In this document: one piece after another, positions 35,594 through 45,030 of the stretch
How the letters are laid out: each line of letters starts with the position of its first letter
How positions within the stretch are numbered: position 1 is the stretch's first letter
Origin: Oceaniovalibus sp. ACAM 378
GTDB lineage: Bacteria; Pseudomonadota; Alphaproteobacteria; Rhodobacterales; Rhodobacteraceae
Assembly (NCBI RefSeq): GCF_008085915.1
Contig: NZ_VSJK01000012.1
Location: 111,202-175,201 of the forward strand
Reading direction: 5' to 3'
DNA length: 64,000 nucleotides
Made by a program: the position numbers and the translations under genes
The notes under the pieces: model-generated
Database searches by the model: none
The model's input: only the letters and a program-made list of their open reading frames with translations
What the model was told of the DNA's origin: nothing

Positions 35594-37467
35594 CAACCGA
35601 CCTTACGCAATTCACGCGCCCGTATGGCAGCAATAATCACAGTTAAAGCCGCCGGAGTCATGCCCTCAATTGTTGACGCCTGTGCAATGGATGACGGCCT
35701 AACCAATTTCAACTTGGACTTAACCTCATTAGACAACCCACCAATCGGTGCGAAGTCGAGGTCAGCCGGAATCCGCAAGTCTTCATCGGCGCGCAGCATT
35801 TCCACATCACGCTGTTGCCTGTCCAAATAGTTCGCGTACAGCGCATCGTTCGATAACTGAGTTCGCTCGGATGGATCGATTTTCTCCAGTGCGGGATCTA
35901 ATTTGATCAAATCGCTGAAATCGATGCCATTGAAGCTGAGCAGCTGGAATCCATTACGTTTCACGCCATCGTTGGACAGGTTGAAACCAGCAGCTTTCAA
36001 CGTACTGGGGGCCCAGGAACAGGCCAAAAGTTGGGCTTTTGCTTTAGTCAACCTATCTATCTTTGCGTGATAGAACTCCCGACGCTCCTGACCGACGCAC
36101 CCCAAAGCGATTCCCATCGGGGTCAGACGCTGATCTGCATTATCAGCTCGAAGCGAAAGTCGAAACTCTGCGCGTGACGTGAACATACGATAGGGTTCAG
36201 ATACACCCCGCAGAACAAGATCGTCTATCATGACGCCAGTATAGCTTTCGGAGCGGCGAAATTCAGTTGGCTCGCCCCCAAGCGCCAGTTGGCCGGCATT
36301 CAGACCAGCCACCAATCCTTGTGCTGCCGCTTCCTCATAGCCCGTCGTTCCGTTGATCTGTCCCGCCAGATAAAGGCCTTGGACACCGCGCACCGCAAGC
36401 GTTGAATCCAGAGAACGCGGATCGATATAGTCATATTCGATCGCATAGCCAAGTTGCAGGATCTCAGCGGCCTCCAAACCCTTTATTGACTGGACGTACT
36501 CCAATTGGACTTCGGCCGGCAACGACGTTGAAATACCATTAGGATAGACGGATTCAACATTAAGCCCCTCAGGTTCAAGGAAAATTTGGTGAGAGGACTT
36601 GTCAGCGAAACGCATGATCTTGTCTTCAATGGAAGGACAGTATCTCGGCCCGACGCCATCTATTTGTCCACCGTACATCGCGGACCGATCAATATTCTGA
36701 CGAATAATGTCATGGGTATTTTCATTTGTGTGGGTGATTCCACAAGAGATTTGCCGGGCGGTTGGCGCGACCGACAAGAATGACAACATTGTCGGTTCTG
36801 CATCACCGGGTTGAGTTTCCAAATCTGCCCAATTGATCGAGCCACTACGAAGACGGGGCGGCGTTCCGGTTTTAAGGCGTCCCAAAGGCAAGCCGAGTTC
36901 ATCGAAACGCCGCGAAAGCCCGGAAACCGCCCCCTCGCCCATTCTTCCCCCTGGACGCGAATTGTGGCCAATATGGATTATGCCACGCAAAAAAGTCCCA
37001 GTTGTGATGACAACGCTACCCGCTGAGATCTGAGTGCCATCGACCAGCCTTACACCTGTAATCTTAGACCCTTGGTCCAGACATAAGTCATCAACCTCAC
37101 CATCAATTATGGCAATATTGGGATGTGCGCCGAGCATGGTTTGGATGGCATTTCGATAAAGATCTCTATCGGCTTGCGTTCGCGGACCCTGTACCGCCGG
37201 ACCCTTCCTGCGATTGAGCAACCTGAATTGTATGCCTGCTTGATCAGCAGCACGGCCCATTAGACCGTCTAGGGCGTCGATTTCACGAACCAAGTGCCCT
37301 TTTCCCAAACCACCAATGGCCGGATTACAAGACATCACTCCGATCTTAGTTTTATCCAAGGTAATCAAAGCGGTTTTGCAACCCAGGCGCGCAGCCGCAT
37401 GCGCAGCCTCGGCACCTGCATGTCCGCCACCTACCACTATGACATCGAATTGTTTCACGTGAAACAC
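35593..37467 (-). CDS. mnmG: tRNA uridine 5-carboxymethylaminomethyl modification enzyme, FAD subunit
   Basis: With MnmE it modifies the wobble uridine of tRNAs; up to 624 residues. FAD-binding [21 protein letters not shown] opens the protein; later signatures are [31 protein letters not shown] and RPGGRMGE. The start is a GTG: either 37467 (MFHVKQF) or 37458 (MKQF), the latter having GGAG at better spacing. Both lie within or at the edge of a perfect parS palindrome. Confidence 0.96.
   Translation of the reverse strand: MFHVKQFDVIVVGGGHAGAEAAHAAARLGCKTALITLDKTKIGVMSCNPAIGGLGKGHLVREIDALDGLMGRAADQAGIQFRLLNRRKGPAVQGPRTQADRDLYRNAIQTMLGAHPNIAIIDGEVDDLCLDQGSKITGVRLVDGTQISAGSVVITTGTFLRGIIHIGHNSRPGGRMGEGAVSGLSRRFDELGLPLGRLKTGTPPRLRSGSINWADLETQPGDAEPTMLSFLSVAPTARQISCGITHTNENTHDIIRQNIDRSAMYGGQIDGVGPRYCPSIEDKIMRFADKSSHQIFLEPEGLNVESVYPNGISTSLPAEVQLEYVQSIKGLEAAEILQLGYAIEYDYIDPRSLDSTLAVRGVQGLYLAGQINGTTGYEEAAAQGLVAGLNAGQLALGGEPTEFRRSESYTGVMIDDLVLRGVSEPYRMFTSRAEFRLSLRADNADQRLTPMGIALGCVGQERREFYHAKIDRLTKAKAQLLACSWAPSTLKAAGFNLSNDGVKRNGFQLLSFNGIDFSDLIKLDPALEKIDPSERTQLSNDALYANYLDRQQRDVEMLRADEDLRIPADLDFAPIGGLSNEVKSKLKLVRPSSIAQASTIEGMTPAALTVIIAAIRARELRKVG
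37451..37466. repeat. parS: parS site overlapping the mnmG start
   Basis: TGTTTCACGTGAAACA, identical to the site at 35540 and 1.9 kb from it. It covers the first codons of mnmG (Phe-His-Val-Lys-Gln) and sits just after the mnmE stop. Confidence 0.96.
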
Positions 37468-37470
37468 TCC

Positions 37471-38760
37471 TTACTTACCTAGGCAAAAACTGGAAAAAAT
37501 CTCGTCCAAAACTGTCTCAATCCCAATACGCCCAACGAGTATATCGAGGCCTCTGATACATCGGCGAATCTCTTCCGCCACCAACTCGGATCGGGGATTA
37601 TCATTGCACAGTTCACGCTGCGCCTCAACCAAAGCGGCAACACCCGTACTTAGCGCTTGCCGATGTCGTGAGCGCGTAACCAGCCCTGCCCCCGAAGCAC
37701 GCACCTTAAGTACATCCGTTATATCGCGAATCATTTGATCAAGGCCATTTCCGGTTATCCCGGACACCCCGTTGACCGTATCACCGCCATTATCACATTT
37801 CCCAACACGGACCAAATCACCTTCTCTAGGAAGTACGCTGGGACTGTTATCCAGGTCTTGGACCAAGATAACCCGCAGATCTGCCGTCTCTGCACGCGAA
37901 AGCGCGCGTTCAACGCCCATCTTTTCGACTATATCCGTCGTCTCGCGCAAGCCAGCCGTATCCAGCAGCGTCACCGCCAATCCTCCAAGGTTCATCTGGA
38001 CTTCAATCACATCCCGAGTCGTGCCCGCGATCTCCGATGTGATCGCAGCCTCCCGTCCAGCCAGCGCGTTCAATAGCGTCGATTTTCCGATGTTGGGCGG
38101 ACCAACGATTGCCACTTCAAAACCTTGCCTGATCCGTTCAGCGGCTCCGCTGCCTTCAAGCTCTTTTCGTATACTGACCAGGGTATTGTCGATCAGGCTC
38201 AAAACCTCTGGGCTGACGTCTTCGGGAACATCCTCGTCCGCGAAATCAATGGTCGCTTCCAACAGCGCGGCGGCACGTATCAGGTTCTTTCGCCAGGTTT
38301 CGGTAATCTTGCCCAACGCGCCCGACAGGATACGCTGCGCCTGCAATCTTTGGGATTCGGTGTCTGCGTCGATCAGATCTGCCAATGCCTCAACCTGAGT
38401 AAGGTCCAGCCGATTTTTGGCCAATGCTCTCCGTGTGAATTCGCCCGGCTCCGCCGTTCTGACGTCAGGAAATGACGCCAATACATCCAGAACGGCCATC
38501 ACGACGGCAACACTGCCGTGGAGTTGGAATTCAACCGTGGGTTCGCCCGTAAAACTGCGCCCATCATCAAACGCGATGACCAGACCAGTATCGAGCAACC
38601 GGCCCTGCCGGTCAGTTATATCCCGCAGTCCGGCCCTGTGCGACTGCGGGAGTGTCCCGACAAGTTCCCGAGCTGTTTCAAAGGACTGGGGACCTGAGAT
38701 TCGTATAACCGCGACGCCCGCTTTACCTTGGGCACTGGCAAGCGCAAAAATCGTATCCAT
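37471..38760 (-). CDS. mnmE: tRNA modification GTPase MnmE
   Basis: GTPase partner of MnmG; 429 residues. It has the N-terminal folate-binding domain (IFALASAQGKAGVAVIRISG), a helical domain, and an inserted G domain with VGPPNIGKSTLLNAL, GTTRDVIE and DTAGLRET, ending with FSSFCLGK, the C-terminal Cys-x-Gly-Lys motif of the family. Its stop is three bases before the first possible mnmG start, so both are cotranslated. Confidence 0.97.
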   Translation of the reverse strand: MDTIFALASAQGKAGVAVIRISGPQSFETARELVGTLPQSHRAGLRDITDRQGRLLDTGLVIAFDDGRSFTGEPTVEFQLHGSVAVVMAVLDVLASFPDVRTAEPGEFTRRALAKNRLDLTQVEALADLIDADTESQRLQAQRILSGALGKITETWRKNLIRAAALLEATIDFADEDVPEDVSPEVLSLIDNTLVSIRKELEGSGAAERIRQGFEVAIVGPPNIGKSTLLNALAGREAAITSEIAGTTRDVIEVQMNLGGLAVTLLDTAGLRETTDIVEKMGVERALSRAETADLRVILVQDLDNSPSVLPREGDLVRVGKCDNGGDTVNGVSGITGNGLDQMIRDITDVLKVRASGAGLVTRSRHRQALSTGVAALVEAQRELCNDNPRSELVAEEIRRCIRGLDILVGRIGIETVLDEIFSSFCLGK

Positions 38761-38787
38761 GATCAGGCTCCGATAACGCCTTGCGTG

Positions 38788-40059
38788 TCAGGTGTTCATA
38801 GAATCGAAGAAATCCGCGTTTGATTTGGTCTGTTTCAGTTTTGAAATCAGGAACTCGATGGCGTCGGTTGTTCCCATCGGATTCAAAATGCGGCGTAGGA
38901 CATAGGTTTTCTGAAGATCGGATTTCTCGATCAACAGCTCTTCCTTGCGCGTCCCGGATTTGAGAATATCCATCGCAGGATAGACACGTTTGTCTGCGAC
39001 CTTGCGATCCAGCACAATCTCACTGTTGCCGGTACCTTTGAACTCTTCAAAGATCACTTCGTCCATGCGGCTGCCGGTATCAATCAGCGCGGTGGCGATG
39101 ATGGTCAGCGAGCCACCTTCTTCGATGTTCCGGGCCGCGCCAAAGAAACGCTTTGGCCGTTGCAACGCGTTGGCATCAACACCACCGGTAAGAACCTTGC
39201 CCGAAGACGGCACAACCGTGTTGAATGCCCGACCCAGTCGGGTGATCGAATCCAGCAGGATAACGACATCCCGCTTATGCTCCACCAGCCGCTTGGCCTT
39301 TTCGATCACCATTTCGGACACGGCAACGTGCCGGGTTGCCGGTTCGTCGAAGGTTGAGGAAACGACCTCGCCTTTGACCGAACGCTGCATGTCCGTGACT
39401 TCCTCGGGCCGTTCATCAATCAACAGAACGATCAGATAAACTTCAGGATGGTTTCTCTCGATCGAGTGGGCAATGTTTTGCAACAGAACCGTCTTACCAG
39501 TACGTGGAGGCGCAACAATCAATCCCCGCTGGCCCTTGCCAATGGGCGCCACAAGATCGATGATTCTGGCCGAACGGTCTTTGACCGTCGGATCATCAAG
39601 CTCCATCTTGAAGCGCTCATCCGGATACAGCGGCGTCAGGTTGTCAAATGCAACCTTATGGCGCGCCTTCTCTGGGCTTTCAAAGTTGATCGATTCAACT
39701 TCGGTCAGCGCGAAATACCGCTCACTTTCGTCGGGGCCACGAATCACGCCGTCGACCGTGTCGCCGGTGCGCAGCGCGTACTGGCGGATCATATCGGGCG
39801 AAACATAGATATCGTCGGGGCCGGGAAGATAGTTTGCCTCGGGCGAGCGCAGAAACCCGAAACCGTCCTGCAGAACCTCAAGCACACCGTCACCGCCGAT
39901 GATCCAGTCATCGTCTGCGCGTTCTTTGAGGATCGAGAACATCATCTCGCCCTTACGCATGGTCGACGCGTTTTCAATCTCCAGCTCTTCAGCCAGGGAC
40001 AACAGGGCCTTGGGGCTTTGCGCCTTCAGTTCGGCTAGGTTCAAACGGTCTTGTGTCAT
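38788..40059 (-). CDS. rho: Transcription termination factor Rho
   Basis: Hexameric RNA helicase that ends transcription; 423 residues, a normal length. The N-terminal RNA-binding part has [32 protein letters not shown]; the ATPase has [14 protein letters not shown] (Walker A), [18 protein letters not shown] and [14 protein letters not shown]. It follows hemJ on the same strand after 131 bases and precedes mnmE by 27 bases. Confidence 0.98.
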   Translation of the reverse strand: MTQDRLNLAELKAQSPKALLSLAEELEIENASTMRKGEMMFSILKERADDDWIIGGDGVLEVLQDGFGFLRSPEANYLPGPDDIYVSPDMIRQYALRTGDTVDGVIRGPDESERYFALTEVESINFESPEKARHKVAFDNLTPLYPDERFKMELDDPTVKDRSARIIDLVAPIGKGQRGLIVAPPRTGKTVLLQNIAHSIERNHPEVYLIVLLIDERPEEVTDMQRSVKGEVVSSTFDEPATRHVAVSEMVIEKAKRLVEHKRDVVILLDSITRLGRAFNTVVPSSGKVLTGGVDANALQRPKRFFGAARNIEEGGSLTIIATALIDTGSRMDEVIFEEFKGTGNSEIVLDRKVADKRVYPAMDILKSGTRKEELLIEKSDLQKTYVLRRILNPMGTTDAIEFLISKLKQTKSNADFFDSMNT

Positions 40060-40190
40060 GCGGGCAATCCTCGACAGCGAAAAATGACAGACGCCGAGGC
40101 GTGCTTTTGTCAGGTCGGAAAGGGAGGTTCAGTGATCGGACGACCACCGGACTGTCTGCTAGCCAATCCTGGTCGCAATGTCAACCGATC

Positions 40191-40643
40191 TTAAAACGGA
40201 CGAGCGATGACCGAAAATACGATGATGAACATCAGCAGCGTCGGCACTTCGTTCATCTTTCGAAAATAGCTTCCGGGACGGGTGTTTCGGCCCGTTTCAA
40301 TGGCTTTTCGTTGCCCTGCGCACCACATATGAAACCACGTCATCGCAATGACCGCCACAGCCTTCGTCCAAGGCCAGTAAGCGGTCCAATCGATGATCCC
40401 GGGGGTGACCACCAGGATCAGACCGAACAGCCAGGTGGCGATCATTGCAGGGGTCATGATGACCCGCAGCAGTTTGCGCTCCATCATCTGAAACACTGCT
40501 TCGCTGTCACTGTTCCGAGCCACCGATTCTACATGATGCACGAAAAGCCGTGGAAGATAGAACAACCCCGCCATCCAGGAGATCACGCTGATCACATGCA
40601 AGGATTTGATCCAGGGATAAATGACGAAGAGCAGGTCAGTCAT
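40191..40643 (-). CDS. hemJ: Protoporphyrinogen IX oxidase HemJ
   Basis: Membrane protein of 150 residues from the ATG at 40643 that oxidises protoporphyrinogen IX to protoporphyrin IX. Four membrane segments are visible. Conserved residues in PWIKSLHVISVISWMAGL and YLPRLFVHHVE (histidines) and FRKMNEVPTLLMF match the HemJ family. It is the first leftward gene next to the candidate origin and complements hemH and hemW elsewhere in the window. Confidence 0.93.
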   Translation of the reverse strand: MTDLLFVIYPWIKSLHVISVISWMAGLFYLPRLFVHHVESVARNSDSEAVFQMMERKLLRVIMTPAMIATWLFGLILVVTPGIIDWTAYWPWTKAVAVIAMTWFHMWCAGQRKAIETGRNTRPGSYFRKMNEVPTLLMFIIVFSVIARPF

Positions 40644-41052
40644 GGCGGTCCTCTGAGTTCCCTTCACTTATATTAAAGAGAAGATAGAAGAGTTGTAGTG
40701 GTTAGTAGGGGCCGGGATAACGGGGATCAACGTCTAATCCCCCATGTTGTCCACAGAGCGTTCGGAGGGACGCATGCCCGGTAAAACCCTGTGTGTAACT
40801 CTAAGACACCTGTAATTATGGTAATTAGTCAATGGGTTACAGTTTTTTGCCTGTGGATGAAACCAATGGTGGTTTTGGGGATGGTTGTCGAATTTCAGAC
40901 TGTCCCCATTCGCTGTGCAAGGTTCATCCACGGTGGACAATTTCTGGACGAAAGGTGAAAAGAAACTTGGAATTCCTGTATGAGCAGTGATGCCTGCTTT
41001 CTGTCCCATTTTGCCCCAACCCTTCGGGGTGACTTATCCACGGAATAATCCC
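40644..41052. other. oriC: Candidate chromosomal replication origin (oriC)
   Basis: The longest gene-free stretch in the window (409 bases). It holds five sequences close to the DnaA box TTATCCACA: 40747-40755 (TTGTCCACA), 40852-40860 (minus, TCATCCACA), 40924-40932 (TCATCCACG), 40932-40940 (minus, TTGTCCACC), and 41034-41042 (TTATCCACG). The third and fourth are head-to-head. An AT-rich patch lies at about 40811-40848. Genes diverge on both sides (hemJ-rho-mnmE-mnmG-rsmG-parAB left, maf-aroE-coaE-dnaQ right), and parS lies 3.3 kb away. Known roseobacter origins have a similar context. Boxes are seen; origin function is inferred. Confidence 0.72.
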
Positions 41053-41652
41053 ATGACGCCGCAACTGATCCTCGCGTCTTCTTCGGCCATCCGGCAACAG
41101 CTGTTGCAACGGGCCGGGGTGGTCTTTGATGTGGAAACGCCAAGGATCGACGAAGATGCGATCCGTGCCGCGATGCAGGCCGAGCAGGCGACGCCCCGCG
41201 ATGTTGCCGATGCTCTGGCCGAGTTCAAGGCGGCGAAAGTGGCGCAGAAATACCCGAATGGATTGGTGATCGGCTGTGATCAGGTGCTTGAGATCGGACA
41301 GCGCATTATGGCCAAGCCAGACTCACCTGAGGATGCCGGTGCGCAACTGCGCGCGCTGTCGGGGCAGAGCCATCGGCTGCTTTCGGCCATAGTAGTGTTT
41401 GAAAATGCCCGTCCGGTCTGGCGTCATGTGGGAACCGTGCGCCTGACGATGCGTGATCTTTCCGACACGTATATCGACGAATATATAGCGCGAAACTGGG
41501 AGAGCATTCGCCACTCTGTCGGCTGCTACAAATTGGAGGAGGAAGGCGCGCGCCTCTTTACGCGTATTGAGGGCGATTATTTCACAGTACTGGGTCTGCC
41601 ACTGCTCGAGCTCTTGTCGTGGCTGACGTTGAAAGGCATTCTGCGATCATGA
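41053..41652 (+). CDS. maf: Maf-like nucleoside triphosphate pyrophosphatase
   Basis: Hydrolyses non-canonical or modified nucleoside triphosphates; 199 residues from the ATG at 41053 (the frame upstream lies in the candidate origin). LILASSSAIRQQLL is the N-terminal Maf motif, VIGCDQVLEIG carries the catalytic Asp, and SGQSHRLLSA follows. It heads the tightly packed maf-aroE-coaE-dnaQ operon and overlaps aroE by ATGA. Confidence 0.93.
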   Translation: MTPQLILASSSAIRQQLLQRAGVVFDVETPRIDEDAIRAAMQAEQATPRDVADALAEFKAAKVAQKYPNGLVIGCDQVLEIGQRIMAKPDSPEDAGAQLRALSGQSHRLLSAIVVFENARPVWRHVGTVRLTMRDLSDTYIDEYIARNWESIRHSVGCYKLEEEGARLFTRIEGDYFTVLGLPLLELLSWLTLKGILRS

Positions 41653-42485
41653 CCGAAGCAAAAATCCCACTGGCCGGCGTGATCGGCAGCCCCATCGCCC
41701 ACAGTCGTTCGCCGGCGCTGCATCAACATTGGCTGCGTACCTTAGGGCTGCGTGGCTTCTATATCCCCATGGATGTGGCTCAGTCGAACCTGGCCGAAGT
41801 GATCCGCGCCCTGCCAAAGATGGGGTTCGTCGGCTGCAATGTGACGATTCCCCATAAGGAAGCGGTGTTGGAGCTTGCCGATCTGGTGACCGATCGTGCG
41901 GCATTGATCGGGGCAGCTAATACGCTTATTTTTCGTGCCGACGGCAAGATTCATGCTGACAATACAGATGGTTACGGGTTTATTCAAAACCTGCGGCAAT
42001 CTGCGCCGGGCTGGGATGCCAAGTCGGGACCGGCTGCGGTTTTTGGCGCCGGGGGTGCGGCCCGTGCGGTCATCACATCACTGATTGATGCCGGGGTGCC
42101 GGAAATCCGCCTGACCAACCGCACCCGCGCAAGGTCCGAAGCGCTGAGAGCCGAATTCGGCGGCAAGATTGTGGTTTATGATTGGGTAAAGGCCGGAAAT
42201 GCGCTCGACGAGGCGCAAACCGTGGTAAACGCAAGTTCCTTGGGGATGCAGGGCAAACCGGATTTCCGGGTACCGCTGGACGGGTTGTCATCCACAGCGG
42301 TGGTGTCGGATTTGGTCTATACGCCGCTCGACACCACATTCCTGCAACGGGCACGCGAATTCGGCTGTGTCACCGTCGATGGGTTGGGGATGCTGATCTA
42401 TCAGGCGGCACCGGCGTTCGAACGCTGGTTCGGTATGCGCCCCGAGGTTGACGCTCGCACCCGCGAGGTGGTTCTGGGCGGATGA
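41649..42485 (+). CDS. aroE: Shikimate dehydrogenase
   Basis: NADPH-dependent reduction of 3-dehydroshikimate in aromatic amino acid synthesis; 278 residues. GVIGSPIAHSRSPALHQHWL binds shikimate, NVTIPHKEAV has the catalytic Lys, NTDGYGF the catalytic Asp, and FGAGGAARAVI the NADP-binding loop. Its start and stop each overlap the neighbours by ATGA. Confidence 0.97.
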   Translation: MTEAKIPLAGVIGSPIAHSRSPALHQHWLRTLGLRGFYIPMDVAQSNLAEVIRALPKMGFVGCNVTIPHKEAVLELADLVTDRAALIGAANTLIFRADGKIHADNTDGYGFIQNLRQSAPGWDAKSGPAAVFGAGGAARAVITSLIDAGVPEIRLTNRTRARSEALRAEFGGKIVVYDWVKAGNALDEAQTVVNASSLGMQGKPDFRVPLDGLSSTAVVSDLVYTPLDTTFLQRAREFGCVTVDGLGMLIYQAAPAFERWFGMRPEVDARTREVVLGG

Positions 42486-43081
42486 GCAGGCCTCATCTGA
42501 TCGGACTGACCGGCTCTATCGGCATGGGCAAATCCACGACGGCGGGCATGTTCGCTGCACTGGGGGTTCCGGTGTGGGATGCGGATGCGGCCGTACATCG
42601 GATCTATGGCATTGATGGCGCGGCGGTTGCGCCCATGGCGGCCCTCTGCCCCGATGCGGTGCAGGACGGACAGGTGGACCGGGCGCGATTGAAGAAATGG
42701 ATCGCCCGGGACCCTGCAGCGTTGAACCGGATTGAAGCATTGGTTCACCCGCTGGTCGCTGCGGACCGGCGCGCCTTTGTCGAAGGATCATCGGCAGCGA
42801 TTATCGTTCTTGACGTTCCGCTATTGTTTGAAACCGGGGCCGATGCGCAGATGGACACCATTGTCGTCGTGTCGACCGATGCCGCTGAACAGCGCCGCCG
42901 AGTCATGGCGCGGGGCGAAATGAGCGAAGAGATATTCGAGCGGATCCTTGCCAAACAGCTCCCCGACGCCGAGAAACGCGCACGGGCCGACGTGGTCATT
43001 GATACGACAACGCTGGACAGAGCCGAACGGGCGGTTGCGGTGCTGATGCGGCAGATCAGAAAAGGGCAGGCAGATGCGTGA
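42482..43081 (+). CDS. coaE: Dephospho-CoA kinase
   Basis: Last step of coenzyme A synthesis; 199 residues. Walker A is GLTGSIGMGKST, with VWDADAAVHRIY, HPLVAADRRAF and VLDVPLLFETG typical of CoaE. ATGA overlap with aroE; its end overlaps dnaQ by eight bases. Confidence 0.97.
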   Translation: MSRPHLIGLTGSIGMGKSTTAGMFAALGVPVWDADAAVHRIYGIDGAAVAPMAALCPDAVQDGQVDRARLKKWIARDPAALNRIEALVHPLVAADRRAFVEGSSAAIIVLDVPLLFETGADAQMDTIVVVSTDAAEQRRRVMARGEMSEEIFERILAKQLPDAEKRARADVVIDTTTLDRAERAVAVLMRQIRKGQADA

Positions 43082-43757
43082 AATCGTTCTCGATACAGAA
43101 ACCACTGGGTTTGAACCGGAAACCGGTGACAGAATCGTCGAGATCGGCGCGGTCGAACTGTTCAATCACATGCCGACCGGAAAGACCTTTCACGAATATA
43201 TCAATCCCCAACGCAGCATGCCGCAGGGCGCGTTCGAAATTCACGGATTGGGTGACAATTTTCTGCGCGACAAGCCGCTGTTCGCGGCCGTGGGCCGGAA
43301 ATTTGTCGATTTTGTCGGCGATGCGAAGATGGTGATCCATAACGCCGCCTTCGATATGAAGTTTCTGAATGCTGAACTTGGCTGGATGGGTCTGCCCGCA
43401 CTACCGATCACCCAAGCCATCGATACTCTGGCCATCGCGCGCAAGAAATTCCCCGGCTCGCCGTCGTCGCTGGATGCCTTGTGCCGCCGGTTTGGGATCG
43501 ACAACTCGTCCCGCACTCTGCACGGCGCGCTTTTGGACTCGGAAATTCTGGCCGAAGTGTATCTGGAGTTGATTGGCGGACGTCAGCCCGATCTGGTGCT
43601 GGCAACCACAAGGGCGAAGGGATCATCCGGAGATGCCACATGGCGCCCGTATCCCCGGCCCCGTGCCCTGCCTTCACGGCTGAGCGATGCCGAAGCCGCC
43701 GCCCATAACGCCTTTGTTCAGGCCATGGGCGACGGCGCGATTTGGAACAAGGCCTGA
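43074..43757 (+). CDS. dnaQ: DNA polymerase III epsilon subunit (proofreading exonuclease)
   Basis: 3'-5' exonuclease of the replicative polymerase; 227 residues. Exo I is VLDTETTGFEP (Asp7, Glu9), Exo II IHNAAFDMKFLNAEL, Exo III HGALLDSEILAEVY with the catalytic His/Asp. The C-terminal tail (about residues 185-227) would bind the polymerase subunit. Last gene of the operon; a large hairpin follows. Confidence 0.97.
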   Translation: MREIVLDTETTGFEPETGDRIVEIGAVELFNHMPTGKTFHEYINPQRSMPQGAFEIHGLGDNFLRDKPLFAAVGRKFVDFVGDAKMVIHNAAFDMKFLNAELGWMGLPALPITQAIDTLAIARKKFPGSPSSLDALCRRFGIDNSSRTLHGALLDSEILAEVYLELIGGRQPDLVLATTRAKGSSGDATWRPYPRPRALPSRLSDAEAAAHNAFVQAMGDGAIWNKA

Positions 43758-43780
43758 TCACCGCTGAACGAGGCGGTTAT

Positions 43781-43829
43781 CCACTGGAACGAAATCGGCC
43801 CGTTGATCGGCCGGATTTCGTTCCAGTGG
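43781..43829. terminator. Large inverted repeat between dnaQ and secB
   Basis: Arms 43781-43800 and 43809-43829 pair over 20 positions with a single bulged base and an eight-base loop. No U-tract follows in either direction, so it may end both convergent transcripts with Rho or protect RNA ends. It is unusually long for a terminator. Confidence 0.65.
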
Positions 43830-43852
43830 TCTGTTGGTAGAGGCGGATCGCT

Positions 43853-44356
43853 CTAGTTCGGCTTTGCTTCGCTGGCTTTTTGCGCAGCGGCACGCTGTTG
43901 CAGGCTTTGGCGATACAGTGCGACAAAATCGATCGTGTCCAGGTTCAGCGGTGCAAAACCGCCGTCATGGGTCACATCGCTGACGATCCTGCGCACAAAG
44001 GGGAACAACATGCGCGGGCATTCGATCATCAGGAACGGGTGCAGCTGATCGTCCGGCACGTTCTCGATGGCAAAGATACCGCCGTATTCCAGTTCAAGCA
44101 CGAACAGGGTGGCTTCGCTTTCCTTGTTCTTTGAGGTGATGTTGAACTTGGCGGTCACTTCGAACTGGCCTTCACCGCGTTTCTTGGCGTCCAACGCCAC
44201 CTGAACCTGCACATCGGGGGTCACCGCGCCGTTCGATCCGTTGCGCGACACGATGTTTTCAAACGACATGTCACGGATGAACTGCCCGAGAATCCGCAGT
44301 TGCGGAATCGCCGGTGTCTTGGGGGCTTCGGGTGTCGTCGCTTCGGGTTCGGCCAT
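43853..44356 (-). CDS. secB: Protein-export chaperone SecB
   Basis: Tetrameric chaperone that hands unfolded preproteins to SecA; 167 residues from the ATG at 44356, with GGAG ten bases before it (the ATG at 44374 is less well placed). ILGQFIRDMSFENI is the N-terminal signature and HPFLMIECPRMLFPFVRRIV the central one; FAPLNLDTIDFVALY precedes the variable tail. Confidence 0.97.
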   Translation of the reverse strand: MAEPEATTPEAPKTPAIPQLRILGQFIRDMSFENIVSRNGSNGAVTPDVQVQVALDAKKRGEGQFEVTAKFNITSKNKESEATLFVLELEYGGIFAIENVPDDQLHPFLMIECPRMLFPFVRRIVSDVTHDGGFAPLNLDTIDFVALYRQSLQQRAAAQKASEAKPN

Positions 44357-44413
44357 ATCCGGCTCCTTGATCAAAATTGGTTGCAGCGGTTCTAGCAGGT
44401 CGTCACATGGCGC

Positions 44414-44926
44414 TCAATGCCGGGTCCAACCTGACGGTCCGGTGCGGGGCGGATGGGTCGGACGCTTGGACGATTCTTCGACCTCGTGGTAATCACCGTC
44501 GATCACCGGGCCTTTATCATCGCCCGGGTATCGTTCGGTGGTGGCGTGCGGCGGCTTATTGCCATAACTGAAGCCCTGAACGCTGATCCTTGCGCGCAAA
44601 AACCGGAACGCAGCGGCGCGAACCGCGGGAATCAGCAGCGCGAACCCGCAGAAATCGGTGAAAAAGCCCGGCGTCAGCAACAACGCCCCCGCCAGAAGTA
44701 TCATCGCACCATGGGCAAGAGGTTCTGTCGGATCGCGCAATTCATTGAACGAACCGCGCAATTGACCAAGGGCCAGCGCACCCTGCGCCCGAACCAGCCA
44801 GGTGCCCAGAATCGCCGTCAGAATCACGACGCCCAACGTCGGCCAGAGCCCGATCAGCCCGCCAATCTGGATAAACAGTGCGATCTCGATCAGCGGAATG
44901 GCAAGAAACAGCACAAACAGCCACAT
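44414..44926 (-). CDS. fxsA: FxsA family membrane protein
   Basis: Inner-membrane protein of 170 residues from the ATG at 44926, with GGAGG upstream. IPLIEIALFIQIGGLIG, LTAILGTWLVRAQG and LLLTPGFFTDFCGFALLIP are diagnostic of FxsA (first known for relieving phage T7 exclusion by F plasmids). The last ~45 residues are charged and variable. It lies between secB and the divergent Tim44 gene, a conserved alphaproteobacterial order. Confidence 0.92.
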   Translation of the reverse strand: MWLFVLFLAIPLIEIALFIQIGGLIGLWPTLGVVILTAILGTWLVRAQGALALGQLRGSFNELRDPTEPLAHGAMILLAGALLLTPGFFTDFCGFALLIPAVRAAAFRFLRARISVQGFSYGNKPPHATTERYPGDDKGPVIDGDYHEVEESSKRPTHPPRTGPSGWTRH

Positions 44927-45030
44927 AGCAACCTCCGTATTCCCGTGCAGTGGTGGACTTGACCGTCCCCCGCACCTACATATGTTGAGAAAGGCGGCGA
45001 AACAAACCCCCGCCCCCGAATGAGGTTCAG

